The notes beneath the pieces are model-generated. The model was given only the letters and a program-made list of their open reading frames with translations. It was not told the DNA's origin and did not search any database. 64,000 nucleotides of DNA, taken from contig CAKRNE010000007.1 of NCBI GenBank assembly GCA_934365945.1, forward strand, positions 27,407-91,406, given 5' to 3'. The stretch is from an uncultured Agathobacter sp. (GTDB lineage: Bacteria > Bacillota > Clostridia > Lachnospirales > Lachnospiraceae). The position numbers and the translations under genes were made by a program. Positions 34,502-43,483 of the stretch are shown here, one piece after another (within the stretch, counting starts at the first letter, position 1; each line of letters starts with the position of its first letter).

Positions 34502-35428
34502 CTACTTTGTTTTAACTTTTTCTGTTGCTGGCAGCAGGGGTGCAAACCTGTCTGAAAAATCTGCCGATGATGTTAAGTGCGTATAAACTCCATCCCAGCT
34601 CTCATATCCAGCCTGTTCAAGTGCTGTTGTAAGTTCCCTGTCTGGTATGTGATACTCTGACACCTCGCCTGTCTGCTCGTTCACTGTCTGACCTTTTACT
34701 CCCAGATGATTTCTCGTTTCATACAGTATCTTTCTATCAGTACTTGCAACACGCTCAAAAGCCTCTGCAAATTCATCCTCTTGGTCAGCGTGCCATGAAT
34801 CTATTACAATGTCACGCTCACAATTCTTTGAATATAAAAAACCTCTTTTGCCCTTTAATTCACCCGATGCATCATTCATGTTATCTATTAAGTATTGTAC
34901 AGCTGTCCTATAGCCATCCATTGACTTAATCTCAGTAACATAAGTAAACCCATTCTTCCAAAGATTCTGTATTATATTATTACTTATGTCGTTTTGGAAG
35001 TTGCACATTACATGGTAGTGCCAGTTTCCATTTGTCTGCCTGTTAAATGTCGCAAGATACTTAAAATTATCATAATGCGAACATACCCTCTGGATAAATT
35101 TCTTAAACTCATAATGCGACTGTACCAGATCACTGCATATGCTGCTGTCAAGTTTTGTACTGTCATAAGTCAGTGTAATCATTACGACTTTTGGAATATC
35201 AAAACTGTTATAACATATCTCACGTATTGTGCTCCTTCGGTTCTTCATACGATTATGATAATTAAACCCTGCATAATCACTTGGTATTGTAGGTTTTATC
35301 TTTTTCTGCTTATCGCTCTTTATCGGCTTTGTTGTATGTAACCGCATATTTTCATATGTAGTTACCCTTGTACGCTTTCTGCTGATTTTTATTTTATATC
35401 CATTTTCTATGTATTCTGCTCCACTCAT
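34502..35428 (-). CDS. rep: HUH-family replication initiator (Rep-like)
   Basis: 308 residues. Three ordered motifs of rolling-circle initiators are visible: motif 1 VVMITLTYDS near residue 82, the metal-binding HUH motif NWHYHVMCNF near 130, and a downstream tyrosine region AVQYLIDNM near 177. The usual Lys after the catalytic Tyr (YxxK) is not obvious. It would nick an origin and start rolling-circle replication of the excised circle. C-terminal residues 215-308 are unrecognised. GGAGG-like AGGTAAAATATG precedes the start. Good family call; activity uncertain. Confidence 0.72.
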   Translation of the reverse strand: MSGAEYIENGYKIKISRKRTRVTTYENMRLHTTKPIKSDKQKKIKPTIPSDYAGFNYHNRMKNRRSTIREICYNSFDIPKVVMITLTYDSTKLDSSICSDLVQSHYEFKKFIQRVCSHYDNFKYLATFNRQTNGNWHYHVMCNFQNDISNNIIQNLWKNGFTYVTEIKSMDGYRTAVQYLIDNMNDASGELKGKRGFLYSKNCERDIVIDSWHADQEDEFAEAFERVASTDRKILYETRNHLGVKGQTVNEQTGEVSEYHIPDRELTTALEQAGYESWDGVYTHLTSSADFSDRFAPLLPATEKVKTK

Positions 35429-35622
35429 ATTTTACCTCCCATATATACCCAAATTATATCAGATAAACATATCTGACGATATTGGTATTTTAAACATTTT
35501 TCATATTGAAATAAAGGATTTGATTGTGTCATATTTTTTTCTTGAAATGCATTTTTGAAATTTTCAATATTTTTGAAATGAGTGAGATATGACTTGATTC
35601 TTAAATAATATGTTTTAGAAGA
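35429..35622. other. AT-rich gap between Rep-like and secreted protein genes
   Basis: No gene. Contains poly-T/A runs and repeated TGAAATTTTC-like words near 35540-35580. A location for the Rep-like promoter; no clear nick site was recognised. Confidence 0.4.
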
Positions 35623-37026
35623 TTAAACCATGAGGACATATAAATTATCATTGTCACCAATGGTTATGACTGATGAGGATGTACCTTGCTGGGTGACACT
35701 GCCTATTGAATTAAAGTCTCTCTTGCTATTCAATGAATGCGATTTTGATGATGCCTTCCAACCTTCGAGGACATAGCCTGATTCATTATCTACACTGATA
35801 TAATTCGTGGTTTTTGAGCGACTAAACTTATGCTTATCTTTCTCTGCCTCCGCTATCGTGCCATCGGGATTTAATACCTCTGTATAATATAACTTCTTTA
35901 TCGTACACTTTCCATCTTTTGGTGGGTCTGGGTTCTCTGTATTGCCTGGGGTTGAACCACCATATGTATGAATGGGAGGGAGGGAAAAACCTGTAATGTC
36001 GATGGAGGCTATTGCTACACCATCACTCGCTATCTCTGATGAACTACTTATACGATGTACTTTACTACTTACTGCTGGATAAACCACCTTTGAACCACCC
36101 GTACTCGTACCATTAAATGTTGGTACCTCTAAATCATGCTCTAAGCATAGACTATATGGTAACTGAGTGTTGTAGAACTTATAGGTGTATTCTCCTCCAC
36201 CTGTTCCACCTACTCTATTTGATTCTCCTAATAATTGATATGCTGTTCCAAAATGTACCCTTGGATACCAATAATTATTATTTGTTGCTCCATCTGGCAT
36301 TGGGTCACCTGCGCTCCATGACTTGCCTGTTGCATCTGTTACGTCATTCGCAAATGTATTGTTGGTATACATATAATTGATTGAGACTGGCTCTACTACT
36401 GCATGCCATTTTGTATCGGGTTTGGCTAATGCCTCAAGCGCTTTTGCTCCACTAGCACCAGTATCTAGTACGTATGATGCCCATCTTGGTAATGGCATTT
36501 CACAACCTTTAATTTTTATCTTTTTACCACTATCCTGCATTAAGTATGCCATAGATTGTGAACCTGTGGCTTGCCAGCCATTCGTATATGTTACTGGGGT
36601 GATTCCTTGCACATATTTGTAAGTACCTATGTCTCCAAGTGATACTGATGTTTTTGGTCTTAGATGTCGATATGCTGCTATTCCTTTTGTTCCACCTAAA
36701 CCAGTAGTTTTGTAATCACCATACTTAATCGTGCCTGCTTCCTCCAAGAGGATTGCTTTACACTGTGTTGCTCCTCTTTCATCTACTACATATAACATGA
36801 TTCCACTTCGCTCACCAGATGCAGCCCAATATAGGTAGCTGGCTTGCTCGTTTGATGACTCATCGGTTTCATTACTACTGTATGAACTAAGGTTCATCAC
36901 TTGACCTATGCTGACGTCATCATCCGCATATGCTTGGAGTGGATTAAACATGAATATCGCTATGAAAAATATAAACACTGCTATTGCTTTTATTACGTTT
37001 CGCTTGATTAAAATTCGCTTTTCCAT
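35623..37026 (-). CDS. Secreted protein of unknown function
   Basis: 467 residues. Cleavable signal peptide: basic start MEKRILIKRNVIK, hydrophobic core, and cleavage after LQAYA near residue 34. The exported part is Tyr/Gly/Ser-rich with a central region VAYLMQDSGKK-type (SMAYLMQDSGKKIKIKGC) and a C-terminal beta-rich module ending SVITIGDNDNLYVLMV. No sortase or transmembrane anchor is visible. The end is abrupt, so it may be shortened relative to larger relatives. No function assigned. Confidence 0.6.
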   Translation of the reverse strand: MEKRILIKRNVIKAIAVFIFFIAIFMFNPLQAYADDDVSIGQVMNLSSYSSNETDESSNEQASYLYWAASGERSGIMLYVVDERGATQCKAILLEEAGTIKYGDYKTTGLGGTKGIAAYRHLRPKTSVSLGDIGTYKYVQGITPVTYTNGWQATGSQSMAYLMQDSGKKIKIKGCEMPLPRWASYVLDTGASGAKALEALAKPDTKWHAVVEPVSINYMYTNNTFANDVTDATGKSWSAGDPMPDGATNNNYWYPRVHFGTAYQLLGESNRVGGTGGGEYTYKFYNTQLPYSLCLEHDLEVPTFNGTSTGGSKVVYPAVSSKVHRISSSSEIASDGVAIASIDITGFSLPPIHTYGGSTPGNTENPDPPKDGKCTIKKLYYTEVLNPDGTIAEAEKDKHKFSRSKTTNYISVDNESGYVLEGWKASSKSHSLNSKRDFNSIGSVTQQGTSSSVITIGDNDNLYVLMV

Positions 37027-37083
37027 GTTGCTCCTACCTTTCTTAAAAATTGTAAATTTTTAATTTATATTTTTAGTAAGGTA

Positions 37084-37119
37084 GAAAAAAATGCACTTCA
37101 TCGGAAAATGAAGTGCATT
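37084..37119 (-). terminator. Terminator of the GIY-YIG/methyltransferase gene
   Basis: Stem AATGCACTTCAT / ATGAAGTGCATT with a 6-nt loop, then TTTTTTC on the minus strand; 47 bp beyond the stop. Confidence 0.9.
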
Positions 37120-37165
37120 GATTGTTATTATTCATTTTTTAAATTAAAAATAGATGTAAATACTG

Positions 37166-39343
37166 TTATTTTGATTGCTGTTGTAACTGTCTGTTGATGT
37201 AGTTTGCTTCATAGTCTTGTTGTGTATACTTTTGTTTACTCGGCTCTGTATTTGTTGGTTTACTCGACTCTGTATCCATGGATTTTACTGTACCTTCTAT
37301 GTATTCTATTTCATCATCCGTGAGGTTGTACTTTTTATAAAGCTTTTTATCTATGTCTGCTATGGACTGCGACCAGTCGATGTCTGAGGAGGATGTAAAG
37401 TCTTGAAGTGGCACTAAACTAAATCTATATGCACTTACAGCTATTACTCCATCCTCTGAAAAACACCTTACTAAGAATCTAAATAGTTTCGTCTTAATAT
37501 ATTTTTCTACTGCTTTTGTTTCATTCAGATTGTCAGATGCAAACAATACACCCCAAGATGATGAACATACTGTATTTGGATTAGCAAGTTTTATATTGTT
37601 TATGATATTATTATCTTTGGTTAGTATCCTTCCACATATGACTTTATATTTAGGTGCCAACTCTGCCCTTGCAGGAACATCATTTATATTTATATACTTT
37701 ACATAAGGTTTCTTTTGTTCATTCATATATATTACGGCAATATTATTTTTTTCTGACCTTTCATTATAAGTTTTCAAGTCATATGCACTTTCTCCACGTC
37801 CTACTCTTCCGTTTGTAGTTATTCTAAATGGCTCTGATGGATATGTCTTAATACTAAAGTCTTCATTTTTACTTATTTTAGAAAACCTATTTACTATCTG
37901 CTGTTCAATTTTATTTGATGCTATTATCCTTGCACCTCTTAGGTTTTCATCATAATTTTCGATAACCTTACCTTTTTTAATCTCGGTATAATGTGTTTTA
38001 TCTCTATACCCTTTTTGTACTCCAAATATTGTTACCGCTGCACCTATGTTATTAAATATTTCTCCAGCTTCAGAATAGTTGACTATATTAGTTAACCCCA
38101 TATTAATCATATTGTTCCTAGTTGCTTTCAATGTATCAGATACTAACCAATTATTCTTTACTATCATAGTGATAGCATCTGGTTTTAATCCGATTGCTGA
38201 ATCTATAAATTCATTGTAGATTGATTTTGTTTTCTGCTGATATGGTGGATTTCCTATTATGACATTAAACTTCATATTCTTATCCTCTATATTAAACTTA
38301 GTCTTTAAATATTCCTCAAATGTATTTTCTTTTATTCCAAGTATATGTAACTTTTCTTTTGCATTTAATATCTTAGTTTTAGGCTGATTATCAGATGAAA
38401 TGATATTAAAATTTTTCATTATATCATTAAGTTGTATGTATGGCTCATCAATTTTAATGATATTTGACTTATTCATTAAGTTCTTAGTTGTTAACTCATA
38501 TGACTTATCTGATAATACTACTCCATATAATTGTTTTGATACTATATGTAATGTCCGTGCTACTGTATTCTCATATTCTGTTCCTTTATATAAATCAGAC
38601 GCTAACAACCTATTAAGTACTGCTTTTAAAAACTCTCCAGATGTACTAGATAAATCTAAAAAAGTTGTATATGGATTCCATATATTTTTCGGAAGTAAAT
38701 CTAGTGTCTGTTCAACTATATTCTTAGGAGTCTGTACTTCAGTTACTGATTCAGATTGCTTATCTACTATTCTTTTTCCACTCTGCTTTAGTTCTTCTTC
38801 TCCGTACCCAAGTCTAGGTACTTCTTTAACAGCCTCTTGCTTCTTATCTTTTTTAAATACATCTTCTTTTAAAATGAAATTAACAAATTCCTTGATGTAT
38901 TCAACTTTGTTTTTTATTGACTCATAAGTGTATCGTTTAGTATCTGGCTCTGTATTATTAAGTCTAACACTATCTAATAAAGAGTGATAAAAGTAATTCT
39001 CAAGATTTCTCATTTCATCAAAGCCTAAATCTTTAAATTTAATTGCTATCGCGTTATCCCACTTTTCTCTATATCTTTCTGATGTACTTGTTTTATGTTG
39101 ATATAACCTCGTAAATACAGGAGTGTTATTCATAGTTTCAGAAGACCTACCTACATAAACCTCTAGTTTTCCATCCTCTGTTTCACCATATAGAAAATAT
39201 ATAGAATGACCTTCTATACCTAAGCTATTGTATTTATCATCTTTAATTTGCTTTCTTGCAATCTTATATGCTTCAATATTCCAATCTTTATTATAATATC
39301 TTGTTATATCCCTATAGGCTGTGTCTTCACTTTGTATACCCAT
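37166..39343 (-). CDS. GIY-YIG nuclease-like domain fused to Eco57I-type DNA methyltransferase
   Basis: 725 residues. Residues 45-135 resemble a GIY-YIG endonuclease: SIYFLYGE, then VYVGRSSE with the conserved Arg, RLYQHK, and Glu in MRNLENYFYH. Residues 205-440 form an N6-adenine methyltransferase: AdoMet motif FLDLSSTSGEFLKA near 225 and catalytic NVIIGNPPYQQ (NPPY) near 359. A C-terminal region (450-690) could be the target-recognition part, and the last 35 residues are low-complexity Ser/Thr/Glu/Pro. This suggests a single-chain restriction-modification enzyme protecting the element or host; cleavage is inferred. Markedly AT-rich coding. Confidence 0.75.
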   Translation of the reverse strand: MGIQSEDTAYRDITRYYNKDWNIEAYKIARKQIKDDKYNSLGIEGHSIYFLYGETEDGKLEVYVGRSSETMNNTPVFTRLYQHKTSTSERYREKWDNAIAIKFKDLGFDEMRNLENYFYHSLLDSVRLNNTEPDTKRYTYESIKNKVEYIKEFVNFILKEDVFKKDKKQEAVKEVPRLGYGEEELKQSGKRIVDKQSESVTEVQTPKNIVEQTLDLLPKNIWNPYTTFLDLSSTSGEFLKAVLNRLLASDLYKGTEYENTVARTLHIVSKQLYGVVLSDKSYELTTKNLMNKSNIIKIDEPYIQLNDIMKNFNIISSDNQPKTKILNAKEKLHILGIKENTFEEYLKTKFNIEDKNMKFNVIIGNPPYQQKTKSIYNEFIDSAIGLKPDAITMIVKNNWLVSDTLKATRNNMINMGLTNIVNYSEAGEIFNNIGAAVTIFGVQKGYRDKTHYTEIKKGKVIENYDENLRGARIIASNKIEQQIVNRFSKISKNEDFSIKTYPSEPFRITTNGRVGRGESAYDLKTYNERSEKNNIAVIYMNEQKKPYVKYININDVPARAELAPKYKVICGRILTKDNNIINNIKLANPNTVCSSSWGVLFASDNLNETKAVEKYIKTKLFRFLVRCFSEDGVIAVSAYRFSLVPLQDFTSSSDIDWSQSIADIDKKLYKKYNLTDDEIEYIEGTVKSMDTESSKPTNTEPSKQKYTQQDYEANYINRQLQQQSK

Positions 39344-39368
39344 GTTGTTTTCACCTCCTAATATGTTG

Positions 39369-39393
39369 AATGGGAACCACTAGGGTTCCCATT
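39369..39393. other. Short perfect hairpin between lipoprotein and methyltransferase genes
   Basis: AATGGGAACC / GGTTCCCATT with a 5-nt loop, lacking a clear T tract on either strand. Could be a weak terminator or mRNA processing site between 39343 and 39433. Confidence 0.45.
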
Positions 39394-39432
39394 GTTATAA
39401 TGAATGTAATTTAGTGTTACTGATTAATTATT

Positions 39433-41001
39433 TTAATTATTGCTGCTGTTTTCTTCCCATGCATCTAAGTCATAAACTGTTTCGCCACTCTCGTTTGTAT
39501 ATGAAGGAACATTGTACTCTTTCATTTTCTTATCAATCTCATTATCTAAGATGGCTGCATACTCTTCCATTGTTCCACATAACTGATTACCATCTGGCAG
39601 GTAGTCTCCTACGTGAAAGACTTTACCATAATCCGGAGAACCCTCTTTCATATAAACCGCATATGATGGCTGATCTCCTGCACCCTCTCCATGTATATAA
39701 ATCCATGTCCAACCTGACATGCCATCAGCACCTTGAGATGCAGCATATTGCCCATATTGATGGACTGCATCCCATGAACCATTGATGTCTGCCCATTTTG
39801 AATTTCTTATCTCTTCCTCTTCTTTGTTCACATTGCTGTTTTCACTGCTATCACTTGATTCACTACTGTCGGAACTTTCATCACTACTGTTGTTTGCTAT
39901 TGTTGATGGGTCGATGTAATCACTGTAGAGTTGGTAGGTGTTGTTGGCATTGGTTGCCATTGTTGTAAACAACTCAAGTGCATCTGCTTTTGTAAGTGCT
40001 GAGTCCCAATCACTTAATGTGTCCTCTGTTAAATATCCATTCGCTATTGCTACTTTAAAGGTGTTGTACAGGTCTGTTGGAACTCCTTTGTCTGCATCAT
40101 TGATTGCTTTCTGATACTTGATGTCTCCTGCATCCTTTACTGTCGTAATTGATACACTCGATGTATCTGAATAATTATCTACATATCCATTTGCCTCTAT
40201 CTCTGCTAAATAATTAGCTCTAAGATAATTAGTTACTAATGCTATGTATTCACCCTTTGTCATGGTGCTGCTGAATGACTTCTCATTTAAACCATTTGAA
40301 GTGTTGATGTAGCTGTATTCATCCATTGGTGCCGCGAAGTTTGTATATGTTGTTTCACCTACCTTATCCGTGAAATCTTTGTTCTCTTCTGGTGCCTGTG
40401 CTTCATTTACCTGTGTTGTTGCTCTCATTACAAGTGCCATTGCCTGTGCTCTGCTGATTGTTGAATCACCATCAAATTTTCCATCCTCTTGGTCTGGAAG
40501 TAACTCAAAGTATGAATTAATGACTGCGTAAGGTGCTTCTGGACTGTCTTTTTCTACATCTGTATAAGCATCTCCTACAAGCTCTCCTATTTCCACCATG
40601 TATCCCTCTGATGAAAGATACTGCGATATTGCTGAGTTCTGTGTTGCCATAAGATATGTTACATTTTGCTCTGCTGTCTGCGTTGCTGGATTGTAGTACA
40701 ATGTACCCTCTTTGTTTCCTGTCTTGCCAGTTATGTTGAAATACTTTTCAAATGCTGAACGCAGTTCTGTATGTGTCTCAAGTGATGATAATTGAAGCCA
40801 TGGCAACAACTCCACTTTTGACTCCTCCCCACTATCATAGTTTGGTACTGCATACTCTATCTCAATCTCCGAGGCTTGCTGACTCATATCCTTTGCCTCT
40901 TTTTTAGAGCACGCTGATACTCCAAACAACATACTGCTTATCAGTATAAGTGTTAATGTTGGAATGACTATCTTTTTGACTTTCATGTATTTACCACTCA
41001 T
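39433..41001 (-). CDS. Lipoprotein with S-layer-homology-like domains
   Basis: 522 residues, ATG with AGGAGG 9 nt upstream. Signal peptide with lipobox FGVSAC; Cys near residue 31 would be lipidated by the Lgt enzyme encoded at 49.9 kb. Residues 170-330 contain SLH-like units (STISRAQAMALVMRATT and ALTKADALELFTTMATNA), then a Ser/Asp/Glu-rich linker and a unique C-terminal domain. It sits on the cell surface; role unknown. The only surface-anchored protein of the element. Confidence 0.68.
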   Translation of the reverse strand: MSGKYMKVKKIVIPTLTLILISSMLFGVSACSKKEAKDMSQQASEIEIEYAVPNYDSGEESKVELLPWLQLSSLETHTELRSAFEKYFNITGKTGNKEGTLYYNPATQTAEQNVTYLMATQNSAISQYLSSEGYMVEIGELVGDAYTDVEKDSPEAPYAVINSYFELLPDQEDGKFDGDSTISRAQAMALVMRATTQVNEAQAPEENKDFTDKVGETTYTNFAAPMDEYSYINTSNGLNEKSFSSTMTKGEYIALVTNYLRANYLAEIEANGYVDNYSDTSSVSITTVKDAGDIKYQKAINDADKGVPTDLYNTFKVAIANGYLTEDTLSDWDSALTKADALELFTTMATNANNTYQLYSDYIDPSTIANNSSDESSDSSESSDSSENSNVNKEEEEIRNSKWADINGSWDAVHQYGQYAASQGADGMSGWTWIYIHGEGAGDQPSYAVYMKEGSPDYGKVFHVGDYLPDGNQLCGTMEEYAAILDNEIDKKMKEYNVPSYTNESGETVYDLDAWEENSSNN

Positions 41002-41127
41002 TTTGGTGTTCCTCCTTTAAACTATAATGCTTTGATAATGCGTGAGGGCATCTTGCGATGCCCCCAAACTTAAAATTTTTTAAAAAATTATTTTTATTTC
41101 TTTTTATTGAAATGCTGTTACTTATGT

Positions 41128-41604
41128 CTATATCAGAATACCCGCTGTTCTTAGTAAAAGTATAACAGCAGATTCCACACAGGTCTGCAAAGCAGTTGTT
41201 CCTATGCATTTTATAACCGCTTTCACTTTCTTACCAAAATCCTTATTGACTCCTTTAAACTCTTTTGCGCTTAATAACTTATTACCTTTTTCGCTTATTC
41301 TTATATCATCAAATGTACATGATGAAAAATCTATTGCATCTGTTGACTCTTCCTCAAAAGTATCTGGGTCCATCTTTATTTCATATTTGAGTACTACTGT
41401 ACCATCTATGCAGCCTTTGTTTTTTAACGCTTCTATCGTTTTACAAACCATTTCTGCAAAGCCTGTATTTGCTTCAGCAGGAAATAAATCCTCATTTAAT
41501 ACCTCTTCAAATGTTTTATTATTTTTCTCTGCATAAACTATACATTCCTTTACAATACATAATACAAGTAATTCCTGCTCTTTTTCTGTTAATTGTATGC
41601 CCAT
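41128..41604 (-). CDS. Unknown element protein divergent from the XRE regulator
   Basis: 158 residues. Residues 1-115 are alternating helices and strands with EKGNKLLSAKEFKGVNKDFGKKV, resembling a winged-helix-like regulatory or effector fold. The C-terminal 35 residues are hydrophobic (CVESAVILLLRTAGILI), so membrane association is possible. GGAGG-like site present. No family recognised. Divergently arranged with an XRE regulator over a 119-bp region containing an inverted repeat, which suggests control by that repressor. Confidence 0.55.
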   Translation of the reverse strand: MGIQLTEKEQELLVLCIVKECIVYAEKNNKTFEEVLNEDLFPAEANTGFAEMVCKTIEALKNKGCIDGTVVLKYEIKMDPDTFEEESTDAIDFSSCTFDDIRISEKGNKLLSAKEFKGVNKDFGKKVKAVIKCIGTTALQTCVESAVILLLRTAGILI

Positions 41605-41640
41605 AATTTTCCTCCATTGCTGTTTATTCGTGATAGTAGC

Positions 41641-41723
41641 ATTTTACTACTTTTAGTCGTATTTGACAACCCATTGTAGCATACAACTATATAAAATCTG
41701 TTTACATATATGGAGGTCTGGCT
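41641..41723. promoter_or_regulatory. Divergent regulatory region with candidate XRE operator
   Basis: Inverted repeat AGTAG-N7-CTACT (41636-41652) lies between the divergent starts. TTGACA at 41664 heads a plausible plus-strand promoter for the XRE gene (-10 within TATATAAA). Operator assignment is inferred from symmetry and position. Confidence 0.4.
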
Positions 41724-42020
41724 ATGCTTGAAAATTTAGGTGATAAACTCAAAACTTTACGTGTTAATAATCAGCTTACAAGGAAACAAGTCGCTGAATT
41801 GATTGGTGTGTCAGTAAGTACCATTGGTCTGTATGAAAGTAATGAACGACTTCCATCAATCCCTGTTCTTGTAAAATTGGCTAGTCAATACAAGACCTCT
41901 GTCGATTATCTTCTTAATATTGATACAAGCAATAAAAGCGCCCTTTCCCTTGATGGATTGACTGATAAACAGATAAAAGCCTTAAAAATGACTGCTGAAT
42001 GTTTTCGTAATTCTAATTGA
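41724..42020 (+). CDS. XRE-family helix-turn-helix regulator
   Basis: 98 residues. An HTH_3 domain fills residues 5-60: LGDKLKTLRVNNQLTRKQVAELIGVS then STIGLYESNERLPSIPVLVKLA, the classic XRE pattern. A short C-terminal helix follows. GGAGG is 8 nt upstream of ATG. It is the only clear plus-strand gene of the element and probably represses it or the divergent gene. Overlaps by 8 bp, tail to tail, with the next minus-strand gene. Confidence 0.88.
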   Translation: MLENLGDKLKTLRVNNQLTRKQVAELIGVSVSTIGLYESNERLPSIPVLVKLASQYKTSVDYLLNIDTSNKSALSLDGLTDKQIKALKMTAECFRNSN

Positions 42021-42246
42021 TGAGTTTTATCAGTTCTAAATGTGATTTCAATATCTTTTCTACGATAGATACAGTTCTGATTGTATGCTCGTCATCTTCA
42101 TTTGCTGATAACTCTACTTCAAGCAGTTGCAAAATATTTATTGCATCCCTTGTCTGTTCCTCTAGGTTTTCTTTTAAAGCCTCATGCTCAATGTTATCGG
42201 ATAGTTGTAGCGATTGATTGTTTGAGGTGTTTGTAATAGTAACCAT
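42013..42246 (-). CDS. Small helical element protein
   Basis: 77 residues, AAGGAGG 8 nt before ATG. A polar N-terminus is followed by a mostly helical, possibly coiled-coil region (LEEQTRDAINILQLLEVEL and VEKILKSHLELIKLIN). No family recognised. A hairpin terminator separates it from the upstream resolvase; its own promoter should lie at 42260-42320. Confidence 0.55.
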   Translation of the reverse strand: MVTITNTSNNQSLQLSDNIEHEALKENLEEQTRDAINILQLLEVELSANEDDEHTIRTVSIVEKILKSHLELIKLIN

Positions 42247-42597
42247 GGTAGCTGTCCTCCTTCCTATAAGTTGGATGAGATAATAACGCTTGAAATAGGG
42301 AAATTCAAGGTATTTTGATAGTGAAAAATCGGTAGCGCGATACTTCCGATTTTTACTAAAAAATTTTTAATCCTAATGCATCTATATATTTTTGCCCCTA
42401 TGCATTACTAGGAAATTCACCCATGCAGACACCAATCGTTCTGGAGTCGGACTGAAATTTTTACTCCAGATGAAAAATCAATAATTAAGAATTAGTATTT
42501 TTAATTATTGCAGGAACTACTTTTGATGCATTTGTAATGTTATATAAATTTTATTAATGCTGGGAGTGCGATGCAACACACATAATAATTTGATGCA
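42247..42597. other. Non-coding region between resolvase and small protein
   Basis: 350 bp without a gene. Holds a terminator (42320-42354), an inverted repeat CTGGAGT/ACTCCAG near 42441-42469, an AT-rich palindromic stretch near 42480-42515, and several TGCAT words. The resolvase might bind a res-like site here; none can be defined by eye. Confidence 0.45.
42320..42354 (-). terminator. Terminator downstream of the small resolvase
   Basis: Stem AAAAATCGG / CCGATTTTT with a 13-nt loop; the T run forms part of the stem on the minus strand. About 245 bp beyond the resolvase stop. Confidence 0.6.
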
Positions 42598-43281
42598 TCA
42601 ATCGTTTTTAATCTTATGTTTGTTTGACTGATAATTCGGGTAGAATACCTTAAACCATTTCCAATAAACATAGTCTTTTAAGCCAAGGTTATGCATAGCC
42701 TCTTTATGCGTGATATATCGTGCGATTGCCCTGTCTGCCTGCTGTCGGAACTGCTTTTCATCTACCTTTATTGCTTCACGTCCAAATCTGACACCTTTTG
42801 CGCGCGCCTCGGCAATTCCCTCTCGTGTACGTTTTTCCTTATAATGCAGCTCCTGCTCTGCCCAGTAGGATTTTAACAGTATTACTATATCTATCAAAAG
42901 TTCACCAGTTATTCCCATTGACTCATTGAACAATTCTTCGGGTATATCCAAAAACCTCAATGTAACACCATGCTTTCTAAACCAGTAAACCTCATTTTGT
43001 ATCTCTCTGTAATCCCTGCCTATCCTGTCCAGCTCATGCACAGTTAATCGGATTGGTGTGTCAGCATTAGCTTCTTTCAACTCTATTATTTTTTCCTTAA
43101 GTTTTGTATACTCTGGTCTGTTAAATTCTTTACCTGTATACTTATCCTCAAAAAAGTATCTCGCTTTAAGCTCTGGTATCGCCTCAAATATAGCTGTTTC
43201 CTGTCTCTCCAAATTCTGTGACTTGCTCGACACCCGTGCATATGCCATTTCAGTGTATTGTATTTCTCGTGTGTGCTCCAT
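42598..43281 (-). CDS. Small serine recombinase (resolvase/invertase family)
   Basis: 227 residues. Catalytic domain residues 8-150: MAYARVSSKSQNLERQE (Ser of VSS is the nucleophile), LTVHELDRIGRDYREI, and GELLIDIVILLKSYWAEQE (helix E start). The C-terminal part (about 185-227) should be a DNA-binding helix-turn-helix but is divergent. It could resolve multimers of the circular form or invert a segment. It is distinct from the large recombinase at the left end. Typical of plasmid maintenance. Confidence 0.88.
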   Translation of the reverse strand: MEHTREIQYTEMAYARVSSKSQNLERQETAIFEAIPELKARYFFEDKYTGKEFNRPEYTKLKEKIIELKEANADTPIRLTVHELDRIGRDYREIQNEVYWFRKHGVTLRFLDIPEELFNESMGITGELLIDIVILLKSYWAEQELHYKEKRTREGIAEARAKGVRFGREAIKVDEKQFRQQADRAIARYITHKEAMHNLGLKDYVYWKWFKVFYPNYQSNKHKIKND

Positions 43282-43425
43282 GCCTTTTTCTCCTTATCTA
43301 TACTGCAAACCCTACTTTTTCAGACAGCCCCATTTTTTAGGAATTTTTGTCCGAAAAACTATCAAAAATAAAAAACAAATATTTGATTAAATATAATACC
43401 TTTGTCAGATAACTGGCATATTCAC

Positions 43426-43467
43426 AAAAATGTACTGTCTATCCTAATTGAATAAACAGTACATTTT
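43426..43467 (-). terminator. Terminator of the DUF3846 gene
   Basis: Perfect stem AAAATGTACTGT / ACAGTACATTTT with an 18-nt loop, followed by TTGTG on the minus strand; 17 bp beyond the stop at 43484. Confidence 0.75.
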
Positions 43468-43483
43468 CTAAATTCAAGTCGAT

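Noticed and set aside
40991..41209. A 72-codon minus-strand frame between the lipoprotein and the 158-residue protein
   Set aside because: Overlaps the better-supported gene at 41128, has no ribosome site and no protein-like composition.
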